The notes below the pieces were generated by a model that had not been told where the DNA came from, searched no databases, and saw only the letters and a list, made by a program, of their open reading frames with translations. 64,000 bases of DNA, from the NCBI RefSeq assembly GCF_002575655.3, contig NC_053040.3:353281267-353345266 (forward strand), written 5' to 3'. The DNA is from Aegilops tauschii subsp. strangulata. Lineage: Eukaryota; Streptophyta; Magnoliopsida; Poales; Poaceae. The translations under genes and the position numbers were made by a program. This document shows positions 1 through 10,671 of the stretch, in pieces; within the stretch, counting starts at the first letter, position 1; every line of letters begins with the position of its first letter.

Positions 1-1331
1 ATATCGTATATCAAAAGTGTGTCCATGGGGTGCCCCCTGCCCCCGTATATAAAGGAGCAAGGGAGGAGGAGGCCGGCCCTAGGAGGGGGCGCACCAAGTG
101 TGGAGTCCTACTAGGACTCCCTAGTCCTAGTAGGATTCCACCTCCCATATGGAATAGGAAAAGAGGAAGGGAAAAAGAGAAGGAAGGAAGGGGGCGCCCC
201 CCTTCCCTAGTCCAATTCGGACCAGACCAAGGGGAGGGGTGCGGCCACCCTTGAGGCCCTTTTCCTTCTTTCCCGTATGGCCCAATAAGGCCCAATACGT
301 ATTCCCGTAACTCTCCGGTACTCCGAAAAATACCCGAATCACTCGGAACCTTTCCGAAGTCCGAATATAGTCGTCAAATATATCGATTTTTACGTCTCGA
401 CCATTTCGAGACTCCTCGTCATATCCCCGATCTCATCCGGGACTCCGAACTCCTTCAGTACATCAAAACTCAATAAAAATGTTATCGTAACGTTAAGCGT
501 GCGGACCCTTCGGGTTCGAGAACTATGTAGACATGACCGAGACACCTCTCCGGTTAATAACCAATAGCGGGACCTGGATGCCCATATTGGCTCCCACATA
601 TTCTACGAAGATCTTTATCGGTCAGACCGCATAACAACATACGTTGTTTCCTTTGTCATCGGTATGTTACTTGCCCGAGATTCGATCATCGGTATCTCGA
701 TACCTAGTTCAATCTCGTTACCGGCAAGTCTCTTTACTCGTTCTGTAATACATCATCCCGCAACTAACTCATTAGTCGCAATGCTTGCAAGGCTTATAGT
801 GATGTGCATTACCGAGTGGGCCCAGAGATACCTCTCCGACAATCGGAGTGACAAATCCTAATCTCGAAATACGCCAACCCAACAAGTACCTTTGGAGACA
901 CCTGTAGAGCACCTTTATAATCACCCAGTTACGTTGTGACGTTTGGTAGCACACAAAGTGTTCCTCCGGTAAACGGGAGTTGCATAATCTCATAGTCATA
1001 GGAACATGTATAAGTCATGAAGAAAGCAATAGCAACATACTAAACGATCGGGTGCTAAGCTAACGGAATGGGTCAAGTCAATCACGTCATTCTCCTAATG
1101 AGGTGATCCCTTTAATCAAATGACAACTCATGTCTATGGCTAGGAAACATAACCATCTTTGATTAACGAGCTAGTCAAGTAGAGGCATACTAGTGACACT
1201 CTGTTTGTCTATGTATTCACACATGTATTATGTTTCCGGTTAATAAAATTCTAGCATGAATAATAAACATTTATCATGATATAAGGAAATATATAATACT
1301 TTATTATTGCCTCTAGGGCATATTTCCTTCA
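1..1331 (-). mobile_element. Angela-type Copia LTR, partial
   Basis: Read on the minus strand this begins TGAAGGAAATATGCC at 1331 and matches, with scattered differences, the two Angela-type LTRs at 51331-53061 and 58128-59859. It holds about the first 1.33 kb of a 1.73-kb LTR and runs off the left edge. A 19-bp palindrome (102-120) and a TATA-like stretch near 46-55 match the promoter region of the other copies. It is either the 5' LTR of a minus-strand element or a solo LTR; the window cannot tell which. It abuts the exonuclease pseudogene and probably truncates it. The clade assignment is firm; the family name is from memory. Confidence 0.9.
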
Positions 1332-1356
1332 TATCCGAGGGGTGAGCTTGCTGGAT

Positions 1357-1972
1357 ATGGACTTCAGCAAGGAGTTCCCCTTTGAGTTCACCGTTCAGTC
1401 CTATGGCTACACCAAGTAGTACAGGACGAGAAAGCACAAGGTCGCAGGACTAGACCTTGTGCCCATCCATTCGTCTCCTGACAGGGACCAGCGGATCGCC
1501 GTCGCCCAGGTATGTGTGCGGGACGAGGTTCTCATCTACCACTGCCGTAGGGCCATTAGAGGTTCTGGAGCATTCGCCCGTTTCATCGGCAGCGCCGACT
1601 GCACCTTCGCTACGGTGGAGAGAAGGAAGAACGCGACGATTGGGCCATCTGGTGCAACAAGCTTGTCGACCCCGCCGAGAGAAGCAATACAAGATCATCG
1701 GCAACGGGCAGGAGAAGGACTCTGTGGTTGACCCCGCCGAGACCATCATCGACCCCTGATACGCCAACATGAAAGAAGACAACGATACCAAGGACCTAAA
1801 CACGTGGGAGGTACCTCTGAATCTAGCCTACATAACCTATGCGGCCAAGGACGCATACGCATGCTACGACATGTACAGGCGGATCTTGGACATGAGGGCG
1901 TGTCTGCTTCCCGTAACCAACGAGTACACGGACAGTCGCAGCGTCATGATCAAGCGTGCCAGGAAGATCTAG
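1357..1972 (+). pseudogene. WRN-type 3'-5' exonuclease-like fragment
   Basis: This is a degraded DEDD-fold (DnaQ/RNase D/WRN) exonuclease domain. From 1357 one frame reads through an amber codon (1417-1419) into a GLD stretch where the family has its first catalytic D-x-E motif, then DQRIAVAQVCV and DEVLIYH, typical of the first beta strands, then FARFIGSADCTFATVE. A shifted frame carries VDPAETIIDP followed by a stop. A third segment (1769-1972) holds ITYAAKDAYACYDMYRRIL, the Y-x3-D helix motif near the end of such domains. The acidic residue after GLD is lost (GLDLVP rather than GLD-x-E), so no activity is expected. The left end is cut by the LTR ending at 1331. Triticeae genomes have many such short exonuclease-like paralogues. 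It may have been carried by the adjacent CACTA element. Confidence 0.75.
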
Positions 1973-2390
1973 ATGTTGTACTTTATCTGTTTATAAGCAC
2001 CTTTATCATGTCATTGTTTCATGCATTAGCCTATGTGTCGTAATTATCTGTTTTGTCTGAAATATTTCTTTTAAGAACCCATTAACCTATTTGCTTTTTT
2101 AGTGGCTATTTGCTTATGTATGTAACTAGTTCACTTGTCCGTTAAAAAAAACAAGTTCACTCGGCTGCCGTGCTTTGAATCTCCTTCCTCCTAACATATT
2201 CCCCTTCTCAGGTGTACCCAGCAGGTCTCGTACATAGACATATGGGACCAACCACCTATCCATTTGTATTTCTTTATTTTGTTCAATCTTTCGCTCTCTT
2301 CCTATACAGCGGCTGGCCATCATAGCCTATGGCGTTGGCCAGGCCATCCCTCTACTCCCACACATTGTCCGGCGGCGGCAGCTCCACCGG
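1973..2390. other. Non-coding flank of the exonuclease fragment
   Basis: This is AT-rich sequence after the pseudogene stop with no supported reading frame. It may be the former 3' flank of the exonuclease gene. From about 2330 it becomes GC-rich and merges with the first copy of the repeat shared with 3700-3884 and 4221-4410. Confidence 0.4.
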
Positions 2391-2853
2391 CCCACCCTGC
2401 ACCCGAACAAGTCAACCCTCGTACTCCCCTCCGCCTGCGTCTTCCCCCGCTCCGGTTCGTTCGGTCCGAGGTCTCGACGTCGTCCTCCGCCTTGGTGCTC
2501 TAGCCGCGGCGCCGCCGTCTGTCGTTCCCAGCATGGTCAGCAAAACAAGAGGAATCGGGAGACAAATGTTCGTCGAGAGGTTGACAATCCCGGGCCCACC
2601 AGGTCCATGGCCTAGGTTTTGTTGTTTAACATGGGCAGCCCACGACATGTTTCAACATTTTTTGGATCCAGCAGGTATCAAGCGGCCTCTGGGCCTCCCA
2701 ACCTAGCTTGTCTATAACATCAGCAGCCCAAGTTATGTTTGTTTTTTCAAGACGACGCACAGCTCAGTTCTATTTTTCTAGAAGAATGCAAAACTGAACC
2801 TATGTTTTCTATAAGAATGCAAAACTGAACCTATATTTATATCTTATATTATT

Positions 2854-2906
<53 letters not shown>
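2854..2906. repeat. Compound (CA)n(TA)n microsatellite
   Basis: A run of CA dinucleotides passes directly into a run of TA dinucleotides, about 53 bp in total. Confidence 0.95.
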
Positions 2907-2909
<3 letters not shown>

Positions 2910-3699
2910 GAACCAACATAAGGTTCCATTAAACCTGTCGTTTGTCCAACCATTTTATAGACCTTCCCACTTCCTTTATTTTTTGTTTTCATTAATCCTA
3001 TATCTGAATTTTCAACCACTTTCTTTTTTTATGTAAACTGAGTTTTCTCCCAGTACTTTTCCCTAGAACCAACTCAACTGTCCCACGTCTAGCCTAAAAA
3101 ATAATAATACCCCACGTACTATTAACTCATCAAATTAAAATGATATTTTATTTCGTAAGTTGAAAGTTCTTATAAAATAATAATAGTAATTGTTTATATA
3201 TAACTTGGCAAGTTAACTCCTAGTGATTGCGTACATAAGCTTGCAAAGATTTTACTGAATAATGCAGTAATAGACGTGCAATCATGTGTTTATGTTTTTA
3301 TAACATTTCTCCGTCTAGCCCAACATGATATTTTCACCCAGCCTAGCAAGTCCGCATCGAGAAAACTGCAAATGGGCTTTAAATTCTACCATATATATAA
3401 ACGGGCTGCATAGATGCTACATCATTGTTTCACCCAGCCAACCAAATGGACTAAAAAACAAATGGACTGGTTGACATGTGGGCCAGTAGGTCGAAGCCTA
3501 AGAAGGCGTTGGGCTTACATCCAACGGCTGGCATTCTTCTTCAATCTCTCGTCTTCTTCCCCCAGCGCTACCGGGACCGCCTGCTCCAGCCTCCGGCGTC
3601 CAGCGGTGTTGTTTTGCGCGCCTCAGCGAAACGCTACCTCGCCGACGGCCAGGCCATCCCTCCACTCCGCACCTCCTATTATTCTTTGCCGAGTGTAGG
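2907..3699. other. AT-rich spacer without a gene
   Basis: This is low-complexity AT-rich sequence with no supported frame, RNA gene or transposon terminus. It separates the first and second copies of the GC-rich unit and is probably internal CACTA sequence. Confidence 0.4.
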
Positions 3700-4484
3700 C
3701 CCACCCTGCACCCGAACCAGTCAAGTTTCCCACTCCTCTCCGTCTGCGACTCCACTGCCGCGTCTTCCCCATCTCCGGGTCGTTCCAGTCTGGGGCCTCG
3801 CCGTCGTCCACCGCCTCGGTGCGCTCGACGCGGCGTGGTCAACATACGAGAGTCATCGGAAGAGGACTGTACGTGGAGAGACTGAGGGCTGGTACCCATG
3901 AGGTCCATAGTCGCACACAAGGAAAGTTCCTCCTTATTAAGCTATTTCCTCCCCCTGACAGCTAGGACCCACCGGCTGTATCTTCGCACGTAAGGAAGTG
4001 CCTCCTTGTTATGCAAAAAAACCATTCCTCTCGATGATAGCTGGGACCCGGCAGATTTGGTGGCTGACTTGTGGGCCTACTAAGCAGACGTGTACGCAGG
4101 GCTTTGTCAACTTAATCAACAAATGATTCTAGCAGCTGGACCATTGGATCTTAATCCAATAGCCGTGCTCCTTCTTCAACCTCTGTTCTTGCTCCTGTCC
4201 CCCATGGGCGGCAGTGCTGCCGCGCACCCGAACCAGTCAAGTTTCCCACTCCTCTCCATATGCAACTCCACTGCCACATCTTTCCCATCTTCGGGGCGTT
4301 CCAGTCTGGGGCCTCACTGTCGTCCGCCGGCCTTGTTGCGCTCGGCACGGTGTGGTCAACGCGGTCAACAACCAAGAGTCATCGGAAGATGACTATACAT
4401 GAGAGGCTGACAGTGGGGATGCTCCCCGCCCATGGACGCATGCATGCAACTGCATCCTTTTTACCCTGAAAAATAATGTTTTCT

Positions 4485-4620
4485 CCCCCTGACTGCTGGG
4501 ACCCACCAGCTACATCTTCGCACGCAAGGAAGTGCGTCCATATTACGGGAAAAAAAATGATTCGCCCCCCTGACTGCTGGGACCCACCAGCTACATCTTC
4601 GCACGCAAGGAAGTGCCGGA
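4485..4620 (+). repeat. 81-bp tandem duplication
   Basis: The unit starting CCCCCTGACTGCTGGG occurs at 4485 and again at 4566, each followed by CACCAGCTACATC and CACGCAAGGAAGTGC. A more diverged third copy begins at 3951. Head-to-tail blocks of this kind are typical of CACTA subterminal regions. Confidence 0.8.
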
Positions 4621-5069
4621 CAGTCGGGACCCACCCGGTCGAAGCGTTAGCGTTGTCATTCTGGTCGCGAACGTGTACGTACATACTGGTCGATCAGTCT
4701 GTCTGCAGGCTGCAACAATGAACCGTGGCCGTGTAAGGAAGGGCACGTGTCATAGTAGAGGCGCGCACGTGTCGTAGTAGAGTCACGCACGTAGCATGTA
4801 CACGTACGTACAGCGGCCAAGGTGCAAGAAAGTAAATACGGCCACGTACGTACGTACGGGCGGGATCTCGAACGCCTACTCGCGCATACATACGGCCAGG
4901 GCTCGTGTACATGGTTGTGGCCGGGTCGGAACGGAGAAACTGCGTCGTCATCGTGTTCATGGGGAGGCAACGGAATGCGTCGTGTTCATCGGGAGGCAAC
5001 GGAGCGCGTGCTGTTCATCGGGAGCCAACCGGCTTGGACGGAACAGGCGATGGAAACGAGGCCTGGCGT

Positions 5070-5330
5070 ACCGCAGAACGGAGGAAACGGCCTTGTGTTC
5101 GACCGGCCACGGTGGAAACGGGATCCTGTTCATCAGGAGGGGTCTGGTGTACCGCAAAACGGAGGAAACGGACCTCCTACGCTCCAAACGGGGTCCTGTT
5201 GATCGGGAGGGGTGTGGCGTACTGCAAAACGGAGGAAACGGACTTGTGTTGGAGCGCTATGGTCGAAATGGTGGTCCTGTTCATCGGGAGGGGTGTGGCG
5301 TACCGCAAAATGGGACTCCACGGGATACTG
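5070..5330 (+). repeat. 70-80-bp tandem repeat array
   Basis: The phrase ACCGCAAAACGGAGGAAACGG or a variant recurs near 5070, 5151 and 5221, with a partial copy at 5301, linked by TGTTCATCGGGAGGGGT. The array belongs to the CACTA subterminal region. A long open frame crosses it, but its peptide only echoes the repeat. Confidence 0.8.
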
Positions 5331-5361
5331 TTCATCTCCACCATCGACCTCCTCCAGCCTC

Positions 5362-5720
5362 CACGGGCTACTGTTCATCCACCGTCGACCTCCTCCAGCC
5401 TCCACCTGTGACTATTGATCCACGGGCTCCTGTTCATCCAGCCTCCACCGCACGCTCCTCCACTGGCTACTGTTCAACCAGCCCTCTCCGCAGGGGTCCT
5501 ATTCAACCACCCCTCCACGGGCTACTGTTCATCCAGCCCTCCACCGGCTACTGTTCAACCAGCCCTCCACCGGCTACTATTCAACCAGCCCTCCACGGGG
5601 TCCTGTTCATCCAGCCCTCCACGGGGTCATGTGCATCCACCGACTCAATCGATCAGGGTTCTGTTCATCCAGCGACAACGGCCTCTACTACCACGGGTTC
5701 CTGTTCATCCAACCCCCACA
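5362..5720 (+). repeat. ~26-bp tandem minisatellite
   Basis: Units of the form GGCTACTGTTCATCCAGCCC recur at 5518, 5545, 5571 and 5597 with close to 26-bp spacing. Looser copies lie at 5362, 5424, 5463, 5622 and 5695. The array is part of the CACTA subterminal region. Confidence 0.85.
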
Positions 5721-5769
5721 GGGAACTGTTCATCCAAACCCCCCAACAACGCTCACTATTCATCCAGAG

Positions 5770-5945
5770 GCAGCATCGATTGGCTTCAGTTAGCAGCAGT
5801 AGCGAAGGAATCACTTGGGTTCAGTTAACAGCAAGGGATCGATCGATCGCTCGGGTTCAGTGTAACGCGTAGGCTGCAATGCAATCGCTCGGGTTCAGTT
5901 AGAGCCCAACGCCTAGCTCGGGTTTAGTTAGAGCGCAACGCCTTG
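5770..5945 (+). repeat. GCTCGGGTTCAGTTAG repeat cluster
   Basis: Four to five degenerate copies of TCGGGTTCAGTTAGAGC, some followed by CAACGCC, lie between 5770 and 5945. They form the innermost repeat block before the CACTA terminal domain. Confidence 0.7.
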
Positions 5946-6059
5946 CACACACGCGCGTACGTATGAGAGAAATGTGCATCGCTCGGCCCCCGACCACCCA
6001 CCGTAACCGGGAACTCCCCCGATATTTTCCTCGCCCTCGCTTCTACCACGGTTTTCTCC

Positions 6060-6279
6060 GTCATGGACGGCCCAAAGAATGTCATGCAGCTGCGTCTCCG
6101 GCCCGCCCAGGGCGAAAATCCCATTTTCTGTCATGATTTTTTGTCATGGAAGTAGGACCCCACCACATCTATGATGATACCGGGTTTTGGCACAATTATC
6201 GTCATAGAAGTGCCATAAGTATGACAGAAAAAAATTGTTCGGCCCAAAATGTCACGGATGTGTGTTTTTTTTTGTAGTG
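6060..6279. other. CACTA terminal and subterminal motif region
   Basis: The last 220 bp hold repeated GTCATG, GTCATA and TATGAC motifs in both orientations, as at 6060, 6079, 6130, 6145, 6201 and 6221, ending in GTAGTG at 6279. In CACTA elements such short motifs are transposase-binding sites. The 3-bp target duplication expected on the right would be CAA (6280-6282); its partner is not visible. Confidence 0.7.
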
Positions 6280-6326
6280 CAAGTGGCTGCGTCCATGGCG
6301 GATCTGGCCGCCGCCATGGACGACGC
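6280..6326. other. Hairpin filler between CACTA end and LTR
   Basis: These 47 bp match neither the CACTA terminus nor the equivalent part of the intact LTR at 27720-29243. They contain the inverted repeat GTCCATGGCGG / CCGCCATGGAC. Short filler with a palindrome suggests a repaired break rather than a clean insertion. Confidence 0.5.
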
Positions 6327-7315
6327 TCTAGCAACCCATCATCTACTTATTACCTCCCAATGCCTTCCACTAGGCCCAAATAATGGTGAAGTTTCATGTA
6401 GTCCATGTTCACATAACACCACTAGAGGAAAAGACAACATACATCTCATCAAAATATCGAACGAATACCCAATTCACATGATTACTTATAACAAGACTTC
6501 TCCCATGTCCTCAGGAACAAACGTAACTACTCACAAAGCATATTCATAATCATAATCAGAGGAGTATTAATGATTATTAAGGATCTGAACATATGATCTT
6601 CCACGGAATAAACCAACTAGCATCAACTACAAGGAGTAATCAACACTACTAGCAACCCACAGGTACCAATATGAGGTTTTGGGACCAAGATCGAATGCAA
6701 GAGATGAACTAGGGTTTGAGAGGAGATGGTGCTGGTGAATATGTTGATGGAGATTGACCCCCTCTCGATGAGTGGATCAATGGTGATGACGATGACGACG
6801 ATTTCCCCCTCCCGGAGGGATGTTTCCCCGGCAGAACAGCTCTGCCGGAGCCCTAGATTGGTTCTGCCCAGGTTCCGCCTCGAGACGGCGACGCTTCGTC
6901 CCGAAAGCTTCTTTCTGATTTTTTCCAGGGTAAAAGACACCATATATCCAAAGATGGGCACCGGAGGCCTGCCATTGCGCCCACAAGGTCGGGGGGCGCG
7001 CCCAGGGGGGTAGGGCGCACCCTCCACCCTTGTGGCTAGCTGGTGGCCCCCCTCTGGTTCTTTCTTTGCCCAATATTTTTATATATTCCAAAAATAAGCT
7101 CCATGAAGTTTTAGGACTTTTGGAGTTGTGCAGAATAGGTCTGTAATATTTGCTCCTTTTCCAATCCAGAATTCGAGCTGCCGACATTCTCCCTGTTCAT
7201 GGAGACCTTCTAAAAATAAGAGAGAATAGGCATAAGTATTGTGATATAATGTGTAATGACTGCCCATAATGCAATAAATATTGACATAAAAGCATGATGC
7301 AAAATGGACATATCA
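6327..7315 (-). repeat. Athila host 3' LTR, truncated
   Basis: Read on the minus strand it begins TGATATGTCCATTTTGC at 7315 and aligns with 28250-29243 along its length with about 5-7% differences by eye. The last ~530 bp of the LTR are missing at the CACTA side. Confidence 0.85.
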
Positions 7316-7329
7316 ACTCCCCCAAGCTT
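7316..7329 (-). other. Polypurine tract of Athila host
   Basis: The minus strand reads AAGCTTGGGGGAGT directly before the LTR start. This is the usual plus-strand priming site of Athila-lineage elements. Confidence 0.8.
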
Positions 7330-8204
7330 AGACCTCGCTTGTCCTCAAGCGAAAGCTGAAATCGATAAATATGTTCACATGTTTAGATATAGAGGTGTCG
7401 ATAAAACAAAATACAGACATGAGGGCATCATGATCATCTCTAGAACAATAGCATATAGATTTCTTGCACCGATGACAACTAACTTGAAGGATCTTACTCA
7501 ATCCATAGGTAGGTATGATGGACTCTCATGGCAAAACTGGGTTTAGGGATGTTTGGAAGCACAAGTAGTATCTCTACTTGGTGCAAAGAATTTGGCTAGC
7601 AAGAGAGGGAAAGGTAAGTTCAACATGTTGGATGATCCATGACAATATAACTTCTATTCGGATATAAGAAAACACAACCTATTATGTTATCTTCCTTGTC
7701 CAACATCAACTTTTTAGCATTTTATATTTTAATGAGTGCTCACAATTACAAAAGATGTCCAATATAGTATATTTATATGTGAAGCCTCTCTTTCCTTATT
7801 ACTTCCTATTAATTGCAACAATGATCAAGACTATGTTTGTCAACTCTCAACAACTTTTATTCATCATACTCTTTATATGTGAAGTCATTACTCTCCATAA
7901 GATCAATACATGAACTTTTTATTTCTTTCTTTTTATTTAATTCCCTCAAGATCATGGCAAGAAAGCAAAGCCCTTATCTCAAAACTACTCTTTATTATAT
8001 ATCTCAAGGACTCGATTACATAGATAGGGATCGAAGAAAAACTCAAAGCTAGATCATACTAAAACTTTATTCTACTAGATCAAGATATAACCAAAAGGAT
8101 CAAACTAAGAAAAACGATAAAGACAAAGATGTGATGGTGATACAATACCGGGGCAACTACCCCAAGCTTGGTGGTTGCCAAGGGGAGTGCCCATACCCAT
8201 GTAC
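7330..8204 (-). other. 3' non-coding region of Athila host
   Basis: AT-rich sequence between the extra ORF and the polypurine tract, with no supported gene. Confidence 0.5.
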
Positions 8205-8624
8205 TTAGATCTCTTTCTTCGGAGGTGATAGTGAAGGAGTTGTTGCATTTTTCTTCTCTAGCTTGCGTGTGAGGCTAAAATTTTCCTCCCTCAGATCCTC
8301 ATTATCGAGCTCGAGTTTCATTATCTTTTTGCATAATGCCGCCTTGCTGTCCTGTGAAAAATGTGGTGGGATAGATTAGACCTTAGGAAGGCTTGACTTC
8401 TTGAACTCCACATGCATATCACCAGGTTGGGGTAGTGGATCGTCCTCTTCATCGGAGCTCGTCTCCTCCTTCCCCTTTGGCTCATAGTCTTCTTCTTCCT
8501 CCGTGGTCCAACCATAATGTTCCACATCCCCATATACTTTTGGGTTTGTGATATAATCAACCATGTAGCTCTTTCCCTCTGAATCTTGGGACGACATCTT
8601 GCTCCAAATTTGCTGCAGGAACAA
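8205..8624 (-). pseudogene. Acidic coiled-coil ORF in envelope position
   Basis: One frame runs from 8624 to the stop at 8205, broken by a single ochre codon (8376-8378). The first part contains SKMSSQDSEGKSYMVDY and a run of acidic residues (TTEEEEDYEPKGKEE). The part after the stop contains KIMKLELDNEDLREENFSL, a leucine/charge pattern suited to a short coiled coil, and ends in a basic tail. It lies between the end of pol (8905) and the polypurine tract, where Athila relatives may carry an envelope-like gene. No signal peptide or membrane segment is visible, so envelope function is not supported. I do not recognise a domain. Confidence 0.5.
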
Positions 8625-8904
8625 CTCAAAACTAAAACAAAGGATTTTGTCGTGGTACTATGGTCAAAACCCTCAGGAGATTATATAATGAATTTTTACC
8701 AACCATAAGAAGTATTCTACAAGAAAACAGAGTCCGGAGGGCACATGAGGTGGCCACAAGGTCGGGGGGGCGCCCTCCACCCTTGTGGGCGCCTCGTGTC
8801 TCTTTCGGACAACTTTCAATTTTCCTAATTTTTTAAGTATTCCAAAACAGAGAAAAATATCATTGGAAACGTTTTGGAGTCGGGTTACTTACCGTACCAC
8901 ATAC

Positions 8905-9090
8905 CTATTCCTTTTCGGAGTCTGAAACGTTTTGGAAAGTGTCCCTTATGTACTCCTCCGGTGTTACGGTGTTAATTACATTGGTCTCAACATTTATGGG
9001 AGTACCTGAGATATAATGTTTGATTCTTTGACCGTTTACCACCTTCGGATTTGTGCCTTCGGCATTGTTAACTTTTATGGCATCGGAACG
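8905..9090 (-). pseudogene. Integrase C-terminal tail of Athila host
   Basis: The minus-strand frame resumes at 9090 directly after the Sabrina-like insertion and reads SDAIKVNNAEG and INGTPINVETN-like phrases before a TAG at 8905-8907. It continues the integrase chain interrupted at 17264; the GAACG duplication flanks the guest on both sides. It is the last part of the pol polyprotein. Confidence 0.75.
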
Positions 9091-10671
9091 TGCTACCTCT
9101 TGAGCACTGCGTTGGTTTTCCCTTGAAGAGGAAAGGGTGATGCAGCAAAGTAGCGTAAGTATTTACCTCAGTTTTTGAGAACCAAGGTATCAATCTAGTA
9201 GGAGGCTACACGCAAGTCCCTCGCACCTACACAAACAAATAAATCCTCGCAACCAACGCGATAAGGGGTTGTCAATCCCTACACGGTCACTTACAAGAGT
9301 GAGATCTGATAGATATGATAGGATAATATTTTTGGTATTTTTATGATAAAGATGCAAAGTAAAGAAAGCAAAATAAAAACGGCGCCAGAAATAGCTTGTT
9401 GTCGGGAGATTAATATGATGGAAAATAGACCTGGGGGCCGTAGGTTTCACTAGTGGCTTCTCTCAAGAGCATAAGTATTTTACGGTGGGTGAACAAATTA
9501 CTGTTGAGCAATTGACAGAATTGAGCATAGTTATGAGAATATCTAGGTATGATCATGTATATAGGCATCACGTCCGAGACAAGTAGACCGACTCCTGCCT
9601 GCATCTACTACTATTACTCCACACATTGACCACTATCCAGCATGCATCTAGAGTATTAAGTTCATAAGAACAGAGTAACGCTTTAAGCAAGATGACATGA
9701 TGTAGAGGGATAAATTCATGCAATATGATAAAAAAACATCTTGTTATCCTCGATGGCAACAATACTATACGTGCCTTGCTGCCCCTACTGTCACTGGGAA
9801 AGGACACCGCAAGATTGAACCCAAAGCTAAGCACTTCTCCCATTGCAAGAAAGATCAATCTAGTAGGCCAAACCAAACTGATAATTCAAAGAGACTTGCA
9901 AAGATAACCAATCATACATAAAAGAATCCGGAAGATTCAAATATTGTTCATAGATAAACTTGATCATAAATCCACAATTCATCGGTCTCAACAAACACAC
10001 CGCCAAAGAAGATTACATCGAATAGATCTCCACAAGAGAGGGGGAGAACATTGTATTGAGATCCAAAAAGAGAGAAGAAGCCATCTAGCTAATAACTATG
10101 GACCCGAAGGTCTGAGGTAAACTACTCACACTTCATCGGAGAGGCTATGGTGTTGATGTAGAAGCCCTCCGTGATCGATGCCCCTTCCGGCGGAGCTCCG
10201 GAACGGGCCCCAAGATGGGATCTCATGGGTACATAAGGTTGCGGCAGTGGAATTAGGTTTTTGGCTCCGTATCTGATCGTTTGGGGGTACGTAGGTATAT
10301 ACAGGAGGAAGGAGTACGTCGGTGGAGCAACGTGGGGCCCACGAGGGTGGAGGGCACGCCCAGGGGGTAGGCGCGCCCCCTACCTCGTGGCTTCCTGTTT
10401 GATTTCTTGGCGTAGGGTCCAAGTCCTCTGGATCATGTTCGTTCCGAAAATCACGTTCCCGAAGGTTTCATTCCGTTTGGACTCCGTTTGATATTCCTTT
10501 TCTGCGAAACTCTGAAATAGGCAAAAAACAACAATTATGGGCTGGGCCTCCGGTTAATAGGTTAGTCCCAAAAATAATATAAAAGTGAATAATAAAGCCT
10601 AATAATGTCCAAAACAGAGGATAATATAGCATGGAGCAATCAAAAATTATAGATACGTTGGAGACGTATCA
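9091..10671 (-). repeat. 3' LTR of Sabrina-like element
   Basis: A 1581-bp LTR. On the minus strand it starts TGATACGTCTCCAACG at 10671 and ends GAGGTAGCA at 9091. The polypurine tract lies next to it at 10672-10685. Confidence 0.92.

Larger units (their letters stand above)
2391..4410 (+). repeat. Three diverged copies of a ~190-bp GC-rich unit
   Basis: Copies lie at about 2391-2584, 3700-3884 and 4221-4410. Each starts with CACCCGAACCAGTCAA or a close variant, continues through a CT/CG-rich stretch with GTTC-GT-CTGGGGCC and CGTCGTC-CCGCC, and ends near GAGAGGCTGA. The second and third are closest to each other; the first is the most decayed. Short open frames over them in several phases look fortuitous. 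Confidence 0.7.
2391..6279. mobile_element. CACTA (En/Spm-type) transposon fragment
   Basis: The right edge at 6279 reads TTTTTTTTTGTAGTG, the reverse complement of the CACTACAAAAA terminus of plant CACTA elements. Inward of it lie many GTCATR-type motifs in both orientations and several tandem-repeat blocks, the usual plan of a CACTA subterminal region. GC-rich repeats back to 2391 are of the kind found in Triticeae CACTA elements, so the element is taken to reach at least that far. No left CACTA terminus and no transposase were found in the window. The left end may lie beyond the LTR at 1331, which would place the exonuclease fragment inside the element. Confidence 0.65.

Noticed and set aside
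1450..1803. Minus-strand frame of 117 codons
   Set aside because: It is the complement of the exonuclease pseudogene, whose plus-strand motifs are clear.
2329..2706. Open frame of 125 codons with Ala/Pro/Ser-rich start
   Set aside because: It overlaps a diverged GC-rich repeat that is not open in the same way in its other copies.
3476..3920. Overlapping open frames of ~140 codons on both strands
   Set aside because: Both cover the same GC-rich repeat unit; composition explains the openness.
5040..5760. Possible CRISPR-like spaced repeats
   Set aside because: The units are contiguous or irregularly spaced, imperfect, and in plant CACTA DNA; there are no unique equal-length spacers and no cas genes.
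4796..5872. Open frame of 358 codons on the plus strand
   Set aside because: It lies over CACTA tandem repeats and its peptide is periodic in step with them; overlapping frames are also open, so it is not a gene.
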